A stretch of DNA of 64,000 bases. It comes from Amycolatopsis nivea (GTDB lineage: Bacteria; Actinomycetota; Actinomycetes; Mycobacteriales; Pseudonocardiaceae). The notes beneath the pieces are model-generated. The model did no database searches, had not been told where the DNA came from, and worked only from the letters and a program-made list of their open reading frames with translations. The position numbers were made by a program, and so were the translations under genes. Below, piece by piece: positions 50,007-58,732 of the stretch (positions within the stretch are counted from its first letter, which is position 1; every line of letters starts with the position of its first letter). The DNA is taken from assembly GCF_004522235.1 (NCBI RefSeq), contig NZ_SDLT01000011.1:124001-188000 (forward strand). Reading direction: 5' to 3'.

Positions 50007-50914
50007 AGCTGTCCCGGAAAACCCGGGACACGCTGGCGTTCTGGGGGTTCGTGGGTCCGTTCCTGCTCGGCCTGGCGATCTTCGCCTACGTGCCGATCGG
50101 GTGGAGCCTGTACCTGTCGTTCTTCGACGCGCGCAACACGGTCACCCCCAGCGTCTTCGTCGGACTGGACAACTACGCGCACATGCTCTCCGACGGCCCG
50201 TTCGTCGCGAGCCTCGGCACGTTCAGCGTCTTCGCCCTGTTCATCGTCCCGCTGACGTTCGTGCTGTCGCTGGCCTTGGCGGTCGGCGTGAACCAGCTGC
50301 GGTTCGCGAAGGCGTTCTTCCGTTCGGTGTTCTTCCTGCCGTTCGCGTGTTCGTACGTGGTGGCGTCGCTGATCTGGAAGACGTCGCTGTTCTCCGGCGT
50401 CCGCTACGGTCTCGCGAACACCTTGCTCGGCGTCTTCGGCATCGACCCGGTCGCGTGGACCGGCACCGTGCACCCGCCGCTGTACTGGGTCGTGCTGGTG
50501 ACCGCCCGGCTGTGGCTGCAGCTCGGCTTCTACATGATCCTTTTCCTCGCCGCGCTGCAGCGGATTCCGCAGCATCTGTACGAGGCGGCGTGGCTCGACG
50601 GCGCGAAGCCGGGATGGCAGGTTTTCCGGCACATCACGCTGCCGCAGCTGCGCGCGACGTCGGTGGCCGTGCTGCTGCTGAATCTGATCAACGCCTACCA
50701 GGCGTTCGACGAGTTCTACAACATCATGGGCGATTCCCGGGGTTATCCGCCGTTCGCGCGGCCGCCGCTGGTGTACCTCTACTACACCTCGCTCGGCTCC
50801 GGGGGCCAGGATCTGGGCCGCGGCAGCGCGGGCGCGATCATCCTGGCGCTGCTGATCGCCGTGGTCACCCTCCTCCAGGGCAAGCTCTTCCGGTTCGATC
50901 GGAGCGCGACATGA
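50003..50914 (+). CDS. Sugar ABC transporter permease (MalF-like)
   Basis: A 303-residue membrane protein with about six helices; it starts MKLSRKTRDTLAFWGFVGPF. The cytoplasmic EAA loop reads LYEAAWLDGAKPGWQVFRHI then TLPQLRA, which docks onto the ATPase. Its ATG overlaps the binding-protein stop, and its stop overlaps the second permease. It forms the channel with that second permease. The sugar is unknown. Confidence 0.92.
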   Translation: MKLSRKTRDTLAFWGFVGPFLLGLAIFAYVPIGWSLYLSFFDARNTVTPSVFVGLDNYAHMLSDGPFVASLGTFSVFALFIVPLTFVLSLALAVGVNQLRFAKAFFRSVFFLPFACSYVVASLIWKTSLFSGVRYGLANTLLGVFGIDPVAWTGTVHPPLYWVVLVTARLWLQLGFYMILFLAALQRIPQHLYEAAWLDGAKPGWQVFRHITLPQLRATSVAVLLLNLINAYQAFDEFYNIMGDSRGYPPFARPPLVYLYYTSLGSGGQDLGRGSAGAIILALLIAVVTLLQGKLFRFDRSAT

Positions 50915-51729
50915 TCCGCGCGATGCTTCGCTGGACAGCGCTCACAGTGTCCGCGATCCTCTTTCTGCTGCCGTTCTACCTGTTGCTGCGCAACGGTCTC
51001 GCGTCGCGCGCGGAGCTCACCGCGCCGGGTTGGACACTGTGGCCGAAGGAGATCCACTGGGAGAACTTCACGAAGCTGTTCGACCAGCAGGACGTGCCAT
51101 TCGCGCGCAGCATCGTGAACTCGGTCGTCGTCGCGGTGCTGCAAACCGTGGGCCTGCTGGTGGTGTGCTCGCTCGCCGGCTACGGCCTGGCCCGGGTGCC
51201 GTACCGGTACTCGAAGCCGGTTTTCTACGCGGTGCTGGCGACGCTGATGATCCCGACGTCGGTGACGTTCGTGCCGAGTTTCGTGGTGGTGTCGACGCTC
51301 GGCTGGCTCTCGGATTTCCGCGGCCTGGTCATCCCTGGCCTGTTCAGCGCGTTCAGCGTTTTCCTGTTCCGGCAGTACTTCCTGGGCTTCCCGAAGGAAC
51401 TGGAAGACGCCGGCCGCGTCGACGGCCTGTCCCGCTGGGGCGTCTTCCGCAAGATCGTGGTGCCGAACTCGCGGGGCTTCTTCGCCGCGATCGCGGTCAT
51501 CACCGTGATCGGCAGCTGGAACGCGTTCCTGTGGCCGCTGATCATCGCGCAGTCGCCGGACTCGTGGACGGTGCAGGTCGCCCTGTCCGGGCTGCTGACC
51601 GCGCAGAACCCGCAGCTGAACCTGCTGTTCCTGGCCGCGGTGCTGTCGATCGTGCCGATTGTCCTGCTCTTCGCGTTCCTCCAGCGATATCTGGTACGCG
51701 GGGTCACCGAATCCGGGTTGAAAGGCTGA
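50911..51729 (+). CDS. Sugar ABC transporter permease (MalG-like)
   Basis: A 272-residue permease with about six membrane helices, starting MIRAMLRWTALTVSAILFLL. The EAA loop reads LEDAGRVDGLSRWGVFRKIV and VPNSRGFF. It pairs with the MalF-like gene just upstream (ATGA overlap) and ends the operon. No glycosidase or regulator adjoins it, so the substrate cannot be inferred from context. Confidence 0.92.
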   Translation: MIRAMLRWTALTVSAILFLLPFYLLLRNGLASRAELTAPGWTLWPKEIHWENFTKLFDQQDVPFARSIVNSVVVAVLQTVGLLVVCSLAGYGLARVPYRYSKPVFYAVLATLMIPTSVTFVPSFVVVSTLGWLSDFRGLVIPGLFSAFSVFLFRQYFLGFPKELEDAGRVDGLSRWGVFRKIVVPNSRGFFAAIAVITVIGSWNAFLWPLIIAQSPDSWTVQVALSGLLTAQNPQLNLLFLAAVLSIVPIVLLFAFLQRYLVRGVTESGLKG

Positions 51730-51820
51730 AAACCGTCACATCGACCCGCGACCGCGCGTAACGTTTCGCCGTTAGCCGCCGACGACTCACCGTCGCGACA
51801 GTCGCAGCAGGAGTGCACCC

Positions 51821-52279
51821 ATGACGGACCCGTATCAGCAGCAGCCTTACCCCGGCCAGGACCCGGCGCAGGGGCATCCCTCCGGACCGGTGCCCGCGCC
51901 GGGGTATCCGGCCACGCCTGGATACGGTCAGGCGCCGGTGCCCTACGGGGCGCCGATGTACGGGACGCCGTACGCGGCTCCGTATCCCGGGGTCACGCCG
52001 TTGAAGACCAGCGGGCTCGCGATCGCCGGGATGGTGGTCGGGATCGTCGCGTTGATCTTCTTCTGGGTTCCGTTCTTCGACGTGGTCGCGGCGATTACGG
52101 CGATCGGGTTGTCGTGGGCCGGGATGGTGCAGGGCGGGAAGCCTGGGTGGACCGGGCAGGGGATGGGGATCGCCGGGCTGGTGTGCGGGATCTTGGCGGC
52201 TATTCCTGCGGTGATCTTTTTGGTTTGGTTCTTTGTGTCGTTGTCCGCGGTGGGGGCTACTTGCGCGTTTTACTGCTGA
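51821..52279 (+). CDS. DUF4190 membrane protein
   Basis: A 152-residue protein with a Pro/Gly/Tyr/Gln-rich N-terminal half (residues 1-58, many PYP, GQ and PG pairs) and two hydrophobic segments: LAIAGMVVGIVALIFFWVPF near 66-95 and GMGIAGLVCGILAAIPAVIF near 115-140, typical of DUF4190. Function unknown; such proteins are membrane-anchored with a disordered cytoplasmic tail. Followed by a 593-bp gap without genes. Confidence 0.82.
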   Translation: MTDPYQQQPYPGQDPAQGHPSGPVPAPGYPATPGYGQAPVPYGAPMYGTPYAAPYPGVTPLKTSGLAIAGMVVGIVALIFFWVPFFDVVAAITAIGLSWAGMVQGGKPGWTGQGMGIAGLVCGILAAIPAVIFLVWFFVSLSAVGATCAFYC

Positions 52280-52462
52280 CGGTCGGTGCGGCTCGTCGCC
52301 TGGCGGCGACATTGCGCACGGGGGGTTGCGTGGGGCACCCCGAAGCTTGATTGTGATGACGGTCTGACCGCATTTTGGCTTCGTATCGGGGTGCGGGGGT
52401 GGTGTGGGTGCACTTCGAGTTGGGTGCATCGGCGGCGGTTTCGTTCGTGGTGGGGCTTGCGC

Positions 52463-52547
52463 CCCAATGTGGCGTTGGGTGCATCTGACGCACCCAATGT
52501 GACGTTCGGTGTGTGGGACGCAACCAATGCCGCATTGGGGCGCATCC
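52463..52547. repeat. Three 30-bp units with internal CCAAT/ATTGG dyads
   Basis: Units begin at 52463, 52493 and 52523 (CCCAATGTGGCGTTGGG, CCCAATGTGACGTTCGG and ACCAATGCCGCATTGG at their heads). Each has internal dyad symmetry, best in CCAATG-CCG-CATTGG. Both strands therefore translate to similar peptides, explaining spurious open frames. The repeat lies in the gene-free gap 52280-52872. Confidence 0.75.
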
Positions 52548-52573
52548 CGGGCGGCGGCGGGGCGAGCCGAGGG

Positions 52574-52689
52574 CCGTGAAGGGCCCCTTCAGGGAATCTA
52601 AGTCCCCCAAGGAGCCCCTCACGGACTGCCGGGCGTGGGTCGTGAGGGGAACCCTGGGGGAATCAGCGGCTGTGAGGGTGGCCCTCACG
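52574..52689. repeat. Dispersed hairpin repeat, copies 3 and 4
   Basis: First hairpin 52574-52624: CCGTGAAGGGCCCC against GGAGCCCCTCACGG (12 of 14 pair). Its loop includes AGGGAATCTAAG and CAAGGAGCCC, as at 48630. Second hairpin: CGTGAGGG (52641-52648) against CCCTCACG (52682-52689). No gene is seen in the rest of the gap up to the phosphoesterase at 52873. Confidence 0.65.
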
Positions 52690-52872
52690 TACGACTGCCG
52701 CCGTCATCTCGCCCTCCGTTCGGCGGTAGTGGCATGCCTCTCGGATGTGACAGAGTCTCCCGCATTGTCACGGCAAATGTGAGAGACCTTCGCGTTCTGC
52801 TTCGGCTTAGTTCACCGGCCCGTCATGGGCGTCCGGGAGCGTCGAGGGGCGGCGAGACGGGGAGTGCAAAAC

Positions 52873-54588
52873 ATGGCGGAACTGACCAGGCGGGCGTTCA
52901 CCACCGCGGGGGCGGCTGGGGTGGGGTTGTTGCTGTGCACTCCCACGGCCAACGCGCTGGATCGGGCGTTGAGGCGGACTGCGCAGCGGGCCGTGCGGAC
53001 TGTGGGGACCACGCTTGACCAGGCTGCTTCCGGGGCGTCCACTGGGTACTCGCGGTTGTCCGCCGGGCCTGGGTGGCCGGTTGCGGTCCGGGCGGATCTC
53101 GTAGCGGGCAAGGCCGGGCGCGACGATCGGCGGACTGCGCTCGGGGCGTTCGTGCAGTTCACTGACCTGCATATCACCGACACCGAATCGCCTGCTCGGT
53201 TCGAGTATCTGCACCCGTTCATCGGGTCCGCGCATCGGCCGCAGGAAACGCTGGGGACCGTCGCGACCAGTGCGCTCGTCAAGCGGGTCAACAGCCTTCG
53301 CGCGGGGCCGTTCACCGGGCGGCAGTTCGACTTCGTCATGACTACCGGCGACAACACCGACAACCACGAGCTGCTTGAGCTCGACTGGTTCCTCACCACG
53401 CTCAACGGCGGCGCGATCACGCCCAACTCTGGCGATCCGAACCGTTACGAGGGGGTTCAGGCGTCGGGCAATCCGGAGTTCTGGAATCCGGGCACGCGGC
53501 TTGCCGACGACTACACCAAGAAGGGCTTTCCCCAGGTCCCCGGGCTGCTCGAAGCCGGAATCGCGCCGTTCACCGCGCCTGGGTTGAGCCTGCCCTGGTA
53601 CTGCACGTTCGGCAATCACGACGACAGCGTCGTCGGCACGTTGCCGGAGGGCATCCCGGGCATCGAGGGCTGGTACACCGGCAAATACAAGGTCATCGGC
53701 AAGGACGAGAGCAGCGCGCGCAAGCTCGGCACCGCCATCCAACAAGGCAAGAGTGTGCCGCTCGGCGAGTTGTTCGGCGGCGGCACCATTCGCGAGGTCA
53801 CGCCGGATGCGCGGCGGCGTCCGTTCAGCACTTCGGAGTTCGTCAAGGCGCATCTGGCCGCGAAGAACACTGGACCCGGGCCGGTCGGGCACGGCTTTAC
53901 CGACGCCAACTCCGACGGGCGGAACGTCTACTACACCTTCCGGATCGCGCCCGGCGTCACCGGGATCAGCCTCGACACCACCACGCAGGGCGGGTTCGCC
54001 GACGGTTCGATCGGGCTCGCGCAGTTCAACTGGGTCGAGGCGACGCTCAAGCGCAACAGCTCGACGTACTACGACTTCTTCGGCCGCAAGGTCACCCACT
54101 CCGTCACCGACGAGCTGTTCGTCCTCTTCAGCCACCACACCAGCGGCACCATGGGCAACCTCCTGCCCGACGCCCGCCACTTGCTCGACCCGCGGCTGGG
54201 CGGCGACACGTTCGTCGCGATGCTGCAGCGCTTCCCGAACGTCGTGGCGTGGGTCAACGGGCACACCCACCTCAACAAGATCACCCCGCACGTCGGCAAA
54301 ACTCGGGCGCAGAGCTTCTGGGAGATCAACACCGCCAGCCACATCGACTTCCCGCAGCACGCGCGGATCATCGAACTGGCCGACAACCACGACGGCACGC
54401 TGTCGGTGTTCACCACGCTCATCGAGGCCGACGCCCCGTACGCCGTGGACTACTCCGCCCGAACCCCCGACGCGCTCGCCTCGATGTACCGCGAGTTCTC
54501 CTACAACGACATCCACGCGAACCTCAGCCACGTCGGCGACGCGGGGGACCGCAACACCGAGCTGCTGCTGACTAACCCGCTCAGCTGA
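52873..54588 (+). CDS. Exported metallophosphoesterase (TIGR03767-like)
   Basis: A 571-residue calcineurin-like phosphoesterase. The N-terminus MAELTRRAFTTAGAAGVGLL has a TAT-like RRAF motif before a hydrophobic stretch, suggesting export. Metal motifs are complete: FTDLHITDTE near residue 95, TTGDNTDN, GNHDDSV, FSHHTSGTMG and NGHTHLN. The length and the large insertion between GNHD and the last motifs match actinobacterial proteins labelled TIGR03767. Substrate unknown. ATG 52873 follows GGAG. Confidence 0.9.
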   Translation: MAELTRRAFTTAGAAGVGLLLCTPTANALDRALRRTAQRAVRTVGTTLDQAASGASTGYSRLSAGPGWPVAVRADLVAGKAGRDDRRTALGAFVQFTDLHITDTESPARFEYLHPFIGSAHRPQETLGTVATSALVKRVNSLRAGPFTGRQFDFVMTTGDNTDNHELLELDWFLTTLNGGAITPNSGDPNRYEGVQASGNPEFWNPGTRLADDYTKKGFPQVPGLLEAGIAPFTAPGLSLPWYCTFGNHDDSVVGTLPEGIPGIEGWYTGKYKVIGKDESSARKLGTAIQQGKSVPLGELFGGGTIREVTPDARRRPFSTSEFVKAHLAAKNTGPGPVGHGFTDANSDGRNVYYTFRIAPGVTGISLDTTTQGGFADGSIGLAQFNWVEATLKRNSSTYYDFFGRKVTHSVTDELFVLFSHHTSGTMGNLLPDARHLLDPRLGGDTFVAMLQRFPNVVAWVNGHTHLNKITPHVGKTRAQSFWEINTASHIDFPQHARIIELADNHDGTLSVFTTLIEADAPYAVDYSARTPDALASMYREFSYNDIHANLSHVGDAGDRNTELLLTNPLS

Positions 54589-54605
54589 TTACCTTCGAGG
54601 TAATC
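54587..54605 (+). terminator. Short hairpin overlapping the phosphoesterase stop
   Basis: GATTACC (54587-54593) and GGTAATC (54599-54605) form a perfect 7-bp stem with loop TTCGA, starting inside the TGA stop codon. Possible weak terminator or 3'-end stabiliser. Confidence 0.45.
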
Positions 54606-54640
54606 GACGCCACGCGCCCGGCTGCGGTTGACTGCTCGGC

Positions 54641-55042
54641 ATGACCGACGTCGAAGGCACGCAGCTGTTCCACCAAACGATGCCGTTCAGCGAGCGGCTC
54701 GGCATCGAGGTGCTGGAGCACGGCCCGGACCTGGTCCGCAGCCGGCTCGCGTGGGACGAATCGCTGTGCACGCTCGGCGGCGTGCTGCACGGCGGGGCGC
54801 TGATGGCGCTGGCCGATTCGACCGGCGCCGTCTGCGCGTTCCTCAATCTTCCCGAGGGCGCGCAGGGCACGACGACGCTGGAGTCCAAGACGAACTTCCT
54901 GCGCGGCGTCCGTTCGGGGTACGCCACCGCGTCGTCCAGACCACTGCACGCCGGACGCCGCGTCGTGGTCGTCGAGACCGAAATCCGCGACGACGACGGC
55001 AAGCTCGCCGCGAAAATCACCCAGACGCAAGCAGTGTTGTAG
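54641..55042 (+). CDS. PaaI-type hotdog thioesterase
   Basis: A 133-residue hotdog-fold thioesterase: CTLGGVLHGGALMALADSTG contains the HGG motif on the central helix, and GTTTLESKTNFLRGV is the following beta strand, as in PaaI/YdiI-type acyl-CoA thioesterases. It hydrolyses an aryl- or acyl-CoA. No obvious pathway partner adjoins it. Length is typical. Confidence 0.9.
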   Translation: MTDVEGTQLFHQTMPFSERLGIEVLEHGPDLVRSRLAWDESLCTLGGVLHGGALMALADSTGAVCAFLNLPEGAQGTTTLESKTNFLRGVRSGYATASSRPLHAGRRVVVVETEIRDDDGKLAAKITQTQAVL

Positions 55043-55116
55043 CGGCGGCTCTTTACTTACCCGCTCCGGAAGGCGAAAATCTTTGGCTACCACTGGGGTC
55101 TGGGGACGGAGCCGGA

Positions 55117-56373
55117 ATGCGGGTTCGCGGGTTGGTCACGTTACTGTCCATCGTCATGCTCACGGCTGGTGCGGCACAGGCCGCCGCGGAACCGCGGCAC
55201 GCGCGTAACGACGAGGCCATCGACTACCACGAATGGTCGTCCGGCTCGTTCTTCGCGGGCAGGCTCGACGGGCTCGGCTTCGGCTACGGCGGGCTGCGGA
55301 TCACGCATCCGGCCGGCAGCGTCGCGCACACCGAACCGGGGCTCGGCACCACGCGCACCTACGACTACGGCACCTGGACGTCGCCGAAGTACCGCCAGGG
55401 CTTCGACGCGACGCAGCTGATCGCGTCGTGGAACGCGCGCACCCCGGCCAAGACATGGCTCGAGGTGCAGGCCCGCGGCCGGACTTCCGCCGGGGCCGAG
55501 ACCACTTGGTACACGATGGGCCGCTGGGCCAGCGGGGACGCGGACATCCACCGCACCAGCGTCGACGGGCAGAGCGACGACAATGCCTCGGTCGACGTCG
55601 ACACGCTCGCCACGAAGGCAGGCGTCACGCTGCGCTCGTACCAGCTGCGCGTGACGCTCTACCGCGAGCAGGGTTCGCCGACCACGCCGACCCTGTCCTC
55701 GCTCGGCGCGATGACCTCGAACGTTCCGGACCGGTTCGACGTACAGACCACCAAGCCCGGCCGGGCGCGCGGGATCGAGCTGAAGGTGCCGCCGTTCGCC
55801 CAGAACATCCACAAAGGACAGTTCCCGCAGTACGGCGGCGGCGGGGAAGCCTGGTGCAGCCCGACCTCGACCGAGATGGTCGCCGAGTACTGGGGCCGCA
55901 AGCCGACCGAGCAGCAGATGGACTGGATCCCGGCGGACTACCAGGACCGTTCGGTCGTCTACGCCGCGCGCGGCACCTACGACTACGCGTACGACGGCAC
56001 CGGCAACTGGCCGTTCAACACCGCGTACGCCGCTTCGCTCGGACTGCGCGGGCACATCACGCGACTGCACGACCTCAACGAACTCGAGGACTACATCGCG
56101 CGCGGCATCCCGGTGATCACCTCGCAGTCGTTCCTGGCCAGCGAACTCGACGGCGCGGGCTACGGCACGGCCGGCCACCTGATGGTCGTCGTCGGCTTCA
56201 CCCAGGCGGGCGACGTGATCGCGAACGACCCGGCGTCCAGCTCGGACGGCCGCGTGCGCACGGTGTACAAGCGGGACCAGTTCGAGAAGATCTGGCAGCG
56301 CACGAAGCGGCACACCGAAAGCGGCGCGGTGGCCGGCGGTCCGGGCGGCGTGGTTTACCTCATCACGCCGTGA
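55117..56373 (+). CDS. Secreted C39-like peptidase family protein
   Basis: A 418-residue exported protein. Residues 1-24 form a signal peptide (MRVRGLVTLLSIVMLTAGAA). The C-terminal half is a papain-like C39 domain: the Cys is in GGEAWCSPTSTEM near residue 247, the His in AGHLMVVVGF near 350 and the Asp/Asn site in IANDPAS. The N-terminal 200 residues look like a beta-rich domain of unknown role. Unlike bacteriocin-exporter C39 peptidases it is not fused to an ABC transporter, so it acts outside the cell. Confidence 0.85.
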   Translation: MRVRGLVTLLSIVMLTAGAAQAAAEPRHARNDEAIDYHEWSSGSFFAGRLDGLGFGYGGLRITHPAGSVAHTEPGLGTTRTYDYGTWTSPKYRQGFDATQLIASWNARTPAKTWLEVQARGRTSAGAETTWYTMGRWASGDADIHRTSVDGQSDDNASVDVDTLATKAGVTLRSYQLRVTLYREQGSPTTPTLSSLGAMTSNVPDRFDVQTTKPGRARGIELKVPPFAQNIHKGQFPQYGGGGEAWCSPTSTEMVAEYWGRKPTEQQMDWIPADYQDRSVVYAARGTYDYAYDGTGNWPFNTAYAASLGLRGHITRLHDLNELEDYIARGIPVITSQSFLASELDGAGYGTAGHLMVVVGFTQAGDVIANDPASSSDGRVRTVYKRDQFEKIWQRTKRHTESGAVAGGPGGVVYLITP

Positions 56374-56418
56374 TTATTGGCTGGTTCGCCCGGCCGCCGC
56401 GGGGCTAAGGTGCCGTCC

Positions 56419-56925
56419 GTGACCGAGCCTCCGGACAGTCTGTCGGACCCCCGCGAGCTGCTGCTCGCTTACCTCGACTACTACCGCGACACGCTGCTGC
56501 GCAAGCTGGACGGCCTGTCCGACGACGAGTTGCGCACCAGCAGGCTGCCGTCGGGCTGGACCCCGCTCGAGCTGCTCAAGCACCTCGCGTTCGTGGAGCG
56601 CCGGTGGCTGCGCTGGGGATTCCTGGGCGAGCACATCGATCCGGTCTGGGGAGAGAACGACCCCGAGACCGGGAAGTGGTCGGTCGGCGCGGAGGAATCG
56701 GCGGACCAGATCCGGACGCTCTTCCTGGACGCGTGCGCGGACTCCCGGGCGATCGTGTCCGGTGCGCAGCTCCAGGACATCGCCCGCGGCAGCGGTCGCT
56801 TCGATTCGCCGGAGCGGCCCCCGGCATTGAGCTGGATCCTCTTCCACGTGCTGCAGGAGTACGCGCGGCATGTGGGGCAGTTGGATGTGGTCCGCGAGCT
56901 TGCCGACGGTGCGACCGGCGAATAG
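56419..56925 (+). CDS. DinB-like / DUF664 protein (possible mycothiol-dependent enzyme)
   Basis: A 168-residue four-helix DinB-superfamily protein of the DUF664 kind. Metal-binding His positions are likely H72-like in LLKHLAFVERRWLRW and the pair near the end in WILFHVLQEYARHVGQLD. GTG 56419 gives VTEPPDSLSDPRELLLAYLD, with AAGG upstream. DUF664 relatives are mycothiol S-transferases; the mycothiol-linked formaldehyde dehydrogenase next door is consistent with that. Confidence 0.82.
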   Translation: MTEPPDSLSDPRELLLAYLDYYRDTLLRKLDGLSDDELRTSRLPSGWTPLELLKHLAFVERRWLRWGFLGEHIDPVWGENDPETGKWSVGAEESADQIRTLFLDACADSRAIVSGAQLQDIARGSGRFDSPERPPALSWILFHVLQEYARHVGQLDVVRELADGATGE

Positions 56926-57011
56926 CGGAACCGATCCGGGCTATGGCGATATGCGCATGATCCGTGATTAGCTGCGCTCGAGAACGCCGTCGCGGGTGAA
57001 AGGTTGTGCGC

Positions 57012-58109
57012 ATGCCGTACGAGGTCCAGGGAGTGGTGTCGCGGGCCAAAGGTGAGCCGGTCACGCGCGAGACAGTGGTGGTGCCGGATCCCGGACCGGG
57101 CGAGGCGGTCGTCTCGGTGCAGGCGTGCGGGGTGTGCCACACCGACCTGCACTATCGCGAGGGCGGGATCAACGACGAGTTCCCGTTCCTGCTCGGGCAC
57201 GAGGCCGCGGGGCGGGTCGACAAGGTCGGCGCGGGCGTCACCGATCTCGCGCCCGGCGACTACGTGATCCTCAACTGGCGCGCGGTCTGCGGCACCTGCC
57301 GGGCCTGCAAACGCGGCAAGCCCTGGTACTGCTTCTCGACTTTCAACGCCGAGCGGCCGATGACCCTCACCGACGGCACGAAGCTGTCCCCCGCGCTGGG
57401 CGTCGGCGCGTTCCTCGGGAAGACGCTCGTCCACAGTGGACAGTGCACCAAGGTCGACGAGCGGGCCGAACCCGCCGTCGCCGGGTTGCTGGGCTGCGGC
57501 GTGATGGCCGGCCTCGGTGCGGCGATCAACACCGGCTCGGTCGGGCGCGGCGATTCGGTCGCGGTGATCGGCTGCGGCGGCGTCGGCGACGCGGCCATCG
57601 CGGGTGCGCAGCTGGCTGGCGCGACCACGATCGTCGCGATCGACACCGACGACCGGAAACTCCAGTGGGCCAAGGACTTCGGGGCCACGCACACGGTCAA
57701 CAGCCGCGGCCTGAGCGAGGAGGACGTGGTCGCCGCGATGCAGGACGCGACGAACTCGTTCGGCCCGGACGTCGTGATCGACGCGGTCGGCCGCCCGGAG
57801 ACCTGGCGGCAGGCGTTCTACGGCCGCGACCTCGCCGGCACCGTCGTGCTGGTCGGCGTGCCCACGCCGGACATGAAGCTCAACGACCTGCCGCTGATCG
57901 ACTTCTTCTCGCGCGGCGGTTCGCTGAAGTCGTCGTGGTACGGCGACTGCCTGCCGTCGCGGGACTTCCCGATGCTGGTCGACCTGTACCTGCAGGGCAG
58001 GCTGCCGCTGGACAAGTTCGTCACGGAGCGGATCGGCGTCGACGGCGTGGAGCAGGCTTTCGAGCGTATGCACCACGGCGACGTGCTGCGCAGCGTGGTG
58101 GAGTTCTGA
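57012..58109 (+). CDS. mscR: S-(hydroxymethyl)mycothiol dehydrogenase
   Basis: A 365-residue class III-like zinc dehydrogenase using mycothiol: it oxidises S-hydroxymethyl-mycothiol, detoxifying formaldehyde, and can reduce S-nitrosomycothiol. Visible are [31 protein letters not shown], the structural zinc segment [15 protein letters not shown] and the NAD loop [15 protein letters not shown] 57012 was preferred over GTG 57006 because GAAAGG is 8 bases upstream and relatives start MPxEV. The usual partner, a metallo-beta-lactamase-fold hydrolase, is not next to it. Confidence 0.92.
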   Translation: MPYEVQGVVSRAKGEPVTRETVVVPDPGPGEAVVSVQACGVCHTDLHYREGGINDEFPFLLGHEAAGRVDKVGAGVTDLAPGDYVILNWRAVCGTCRACKRGKPWYCFSTFNAERPMTLTDGTKLSPALGVGAFLGKTLVHSGQCTKVDERAEPAVAGLLGCGVMAGLGAAINTGSVGRGDSVAVIGCGGVGDAAIAGAQLAGATTIVAIDTDDRKLQWAKDFGATHTVNSRGLSEEDVVAAMQDATNSFGPDVVIDAVGRPETWRQAFYGRDLAGTVVLVGVPTPDMKLNDLPLIDFFSRGGSLKSSWYGDCLPSRDFPMLVDLYLQGRLPLDKFVTERIGVDGVEQAFERMHHGDVLRSVVEF

Positions 58110-58732
58110 TCCTTTTCGCCGACGCGGACTATCCGGCCGACCCGTACCCGGGAACCCGGCCGGATTGTTCGTTCGTGCACCTCGACGGTGCCGGCCACGC
58201 CCTGGACACCGCGCCGCCGGGGTGGCGTTCGCGCACGCCGGTGCTCGCGTACGGGTCGAACGCGTGCCCGTCGAAGATCACCTGGTTGCGCAGCCAGCTC
58301 GGTCTGACCGGACCGGTCGTCGCGGCGCGCGTGCAGTGCACCGGGCTCGCCGCGGTGTGGGCCGCCGGGCTGCGGCAACGCGACGGCCAGCGCCCGGCAA
58401 CGCTCACCGCGCTGCCGGGCGTGACGGAGGACCACTTCGTCTGGTTCGCGACGCCGGAGCAGCTGGCGGTGCTGGACGTCTGCGAGGGCCGCGGCAATCG
58501 GTACGACCTGGCGATGCTGGACCACGCAGACATCCGGCTGGACGGCGTGCTGCTTTCCGGTGTGCACGCTTACGTCGGTGCCTCGCCGATCCGGTTTCCG
58601 TTGCTGGTCAACGGATCCCCAGTTCGCGTCGCCGACGTCGCCCAGGCGGACGCGGCCTCGCTCATCGGCGAACCGGCGGCCGGACACGGTCTCGCCTGCA
58701 CCGTCCTGCCGCCGGAGCGCACCTTCAGCTGA
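58106..58732 (+). CDS. Hypothetical protein, possible CTG start
   Basis: A 208-residue protein whose frame is conserved-looking from [20 protein letters not shown] on, then [20 protein letters not shown] and [13 protein letters not shown]. No ATG, GTG or TTG precedes this segment in frame. CTG 58106 overlaps the mscR stop in a CTGA arrangement, a mirror of the usual ATGA coupling; GTG 58175 is the conservative alternative but would cut the [13 protein letters not shown] segment. The AYGSN segment recalls gamma-glutamylcyclotransferase-like folds, but no function is claimed. Confidence 0.6.
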   Translation: MILFADADYPADPYPGTRPDCSFVHLDGAGHALDTAPPGWRSRTPVLAYGSNACPSKITWLRSQLGLTGPVVAARVQCTGLAAVWAAGLRQRDGQRPATLTALPGVTEDHFVWFATPEQLAVLDVCEGRGNRYDLAMLDHADIRLDGVLLSGVHAYVGASPIRFPLLVNGSPVRVADVAQADAASLIGEPAAGHGLACTVLPPERTFS

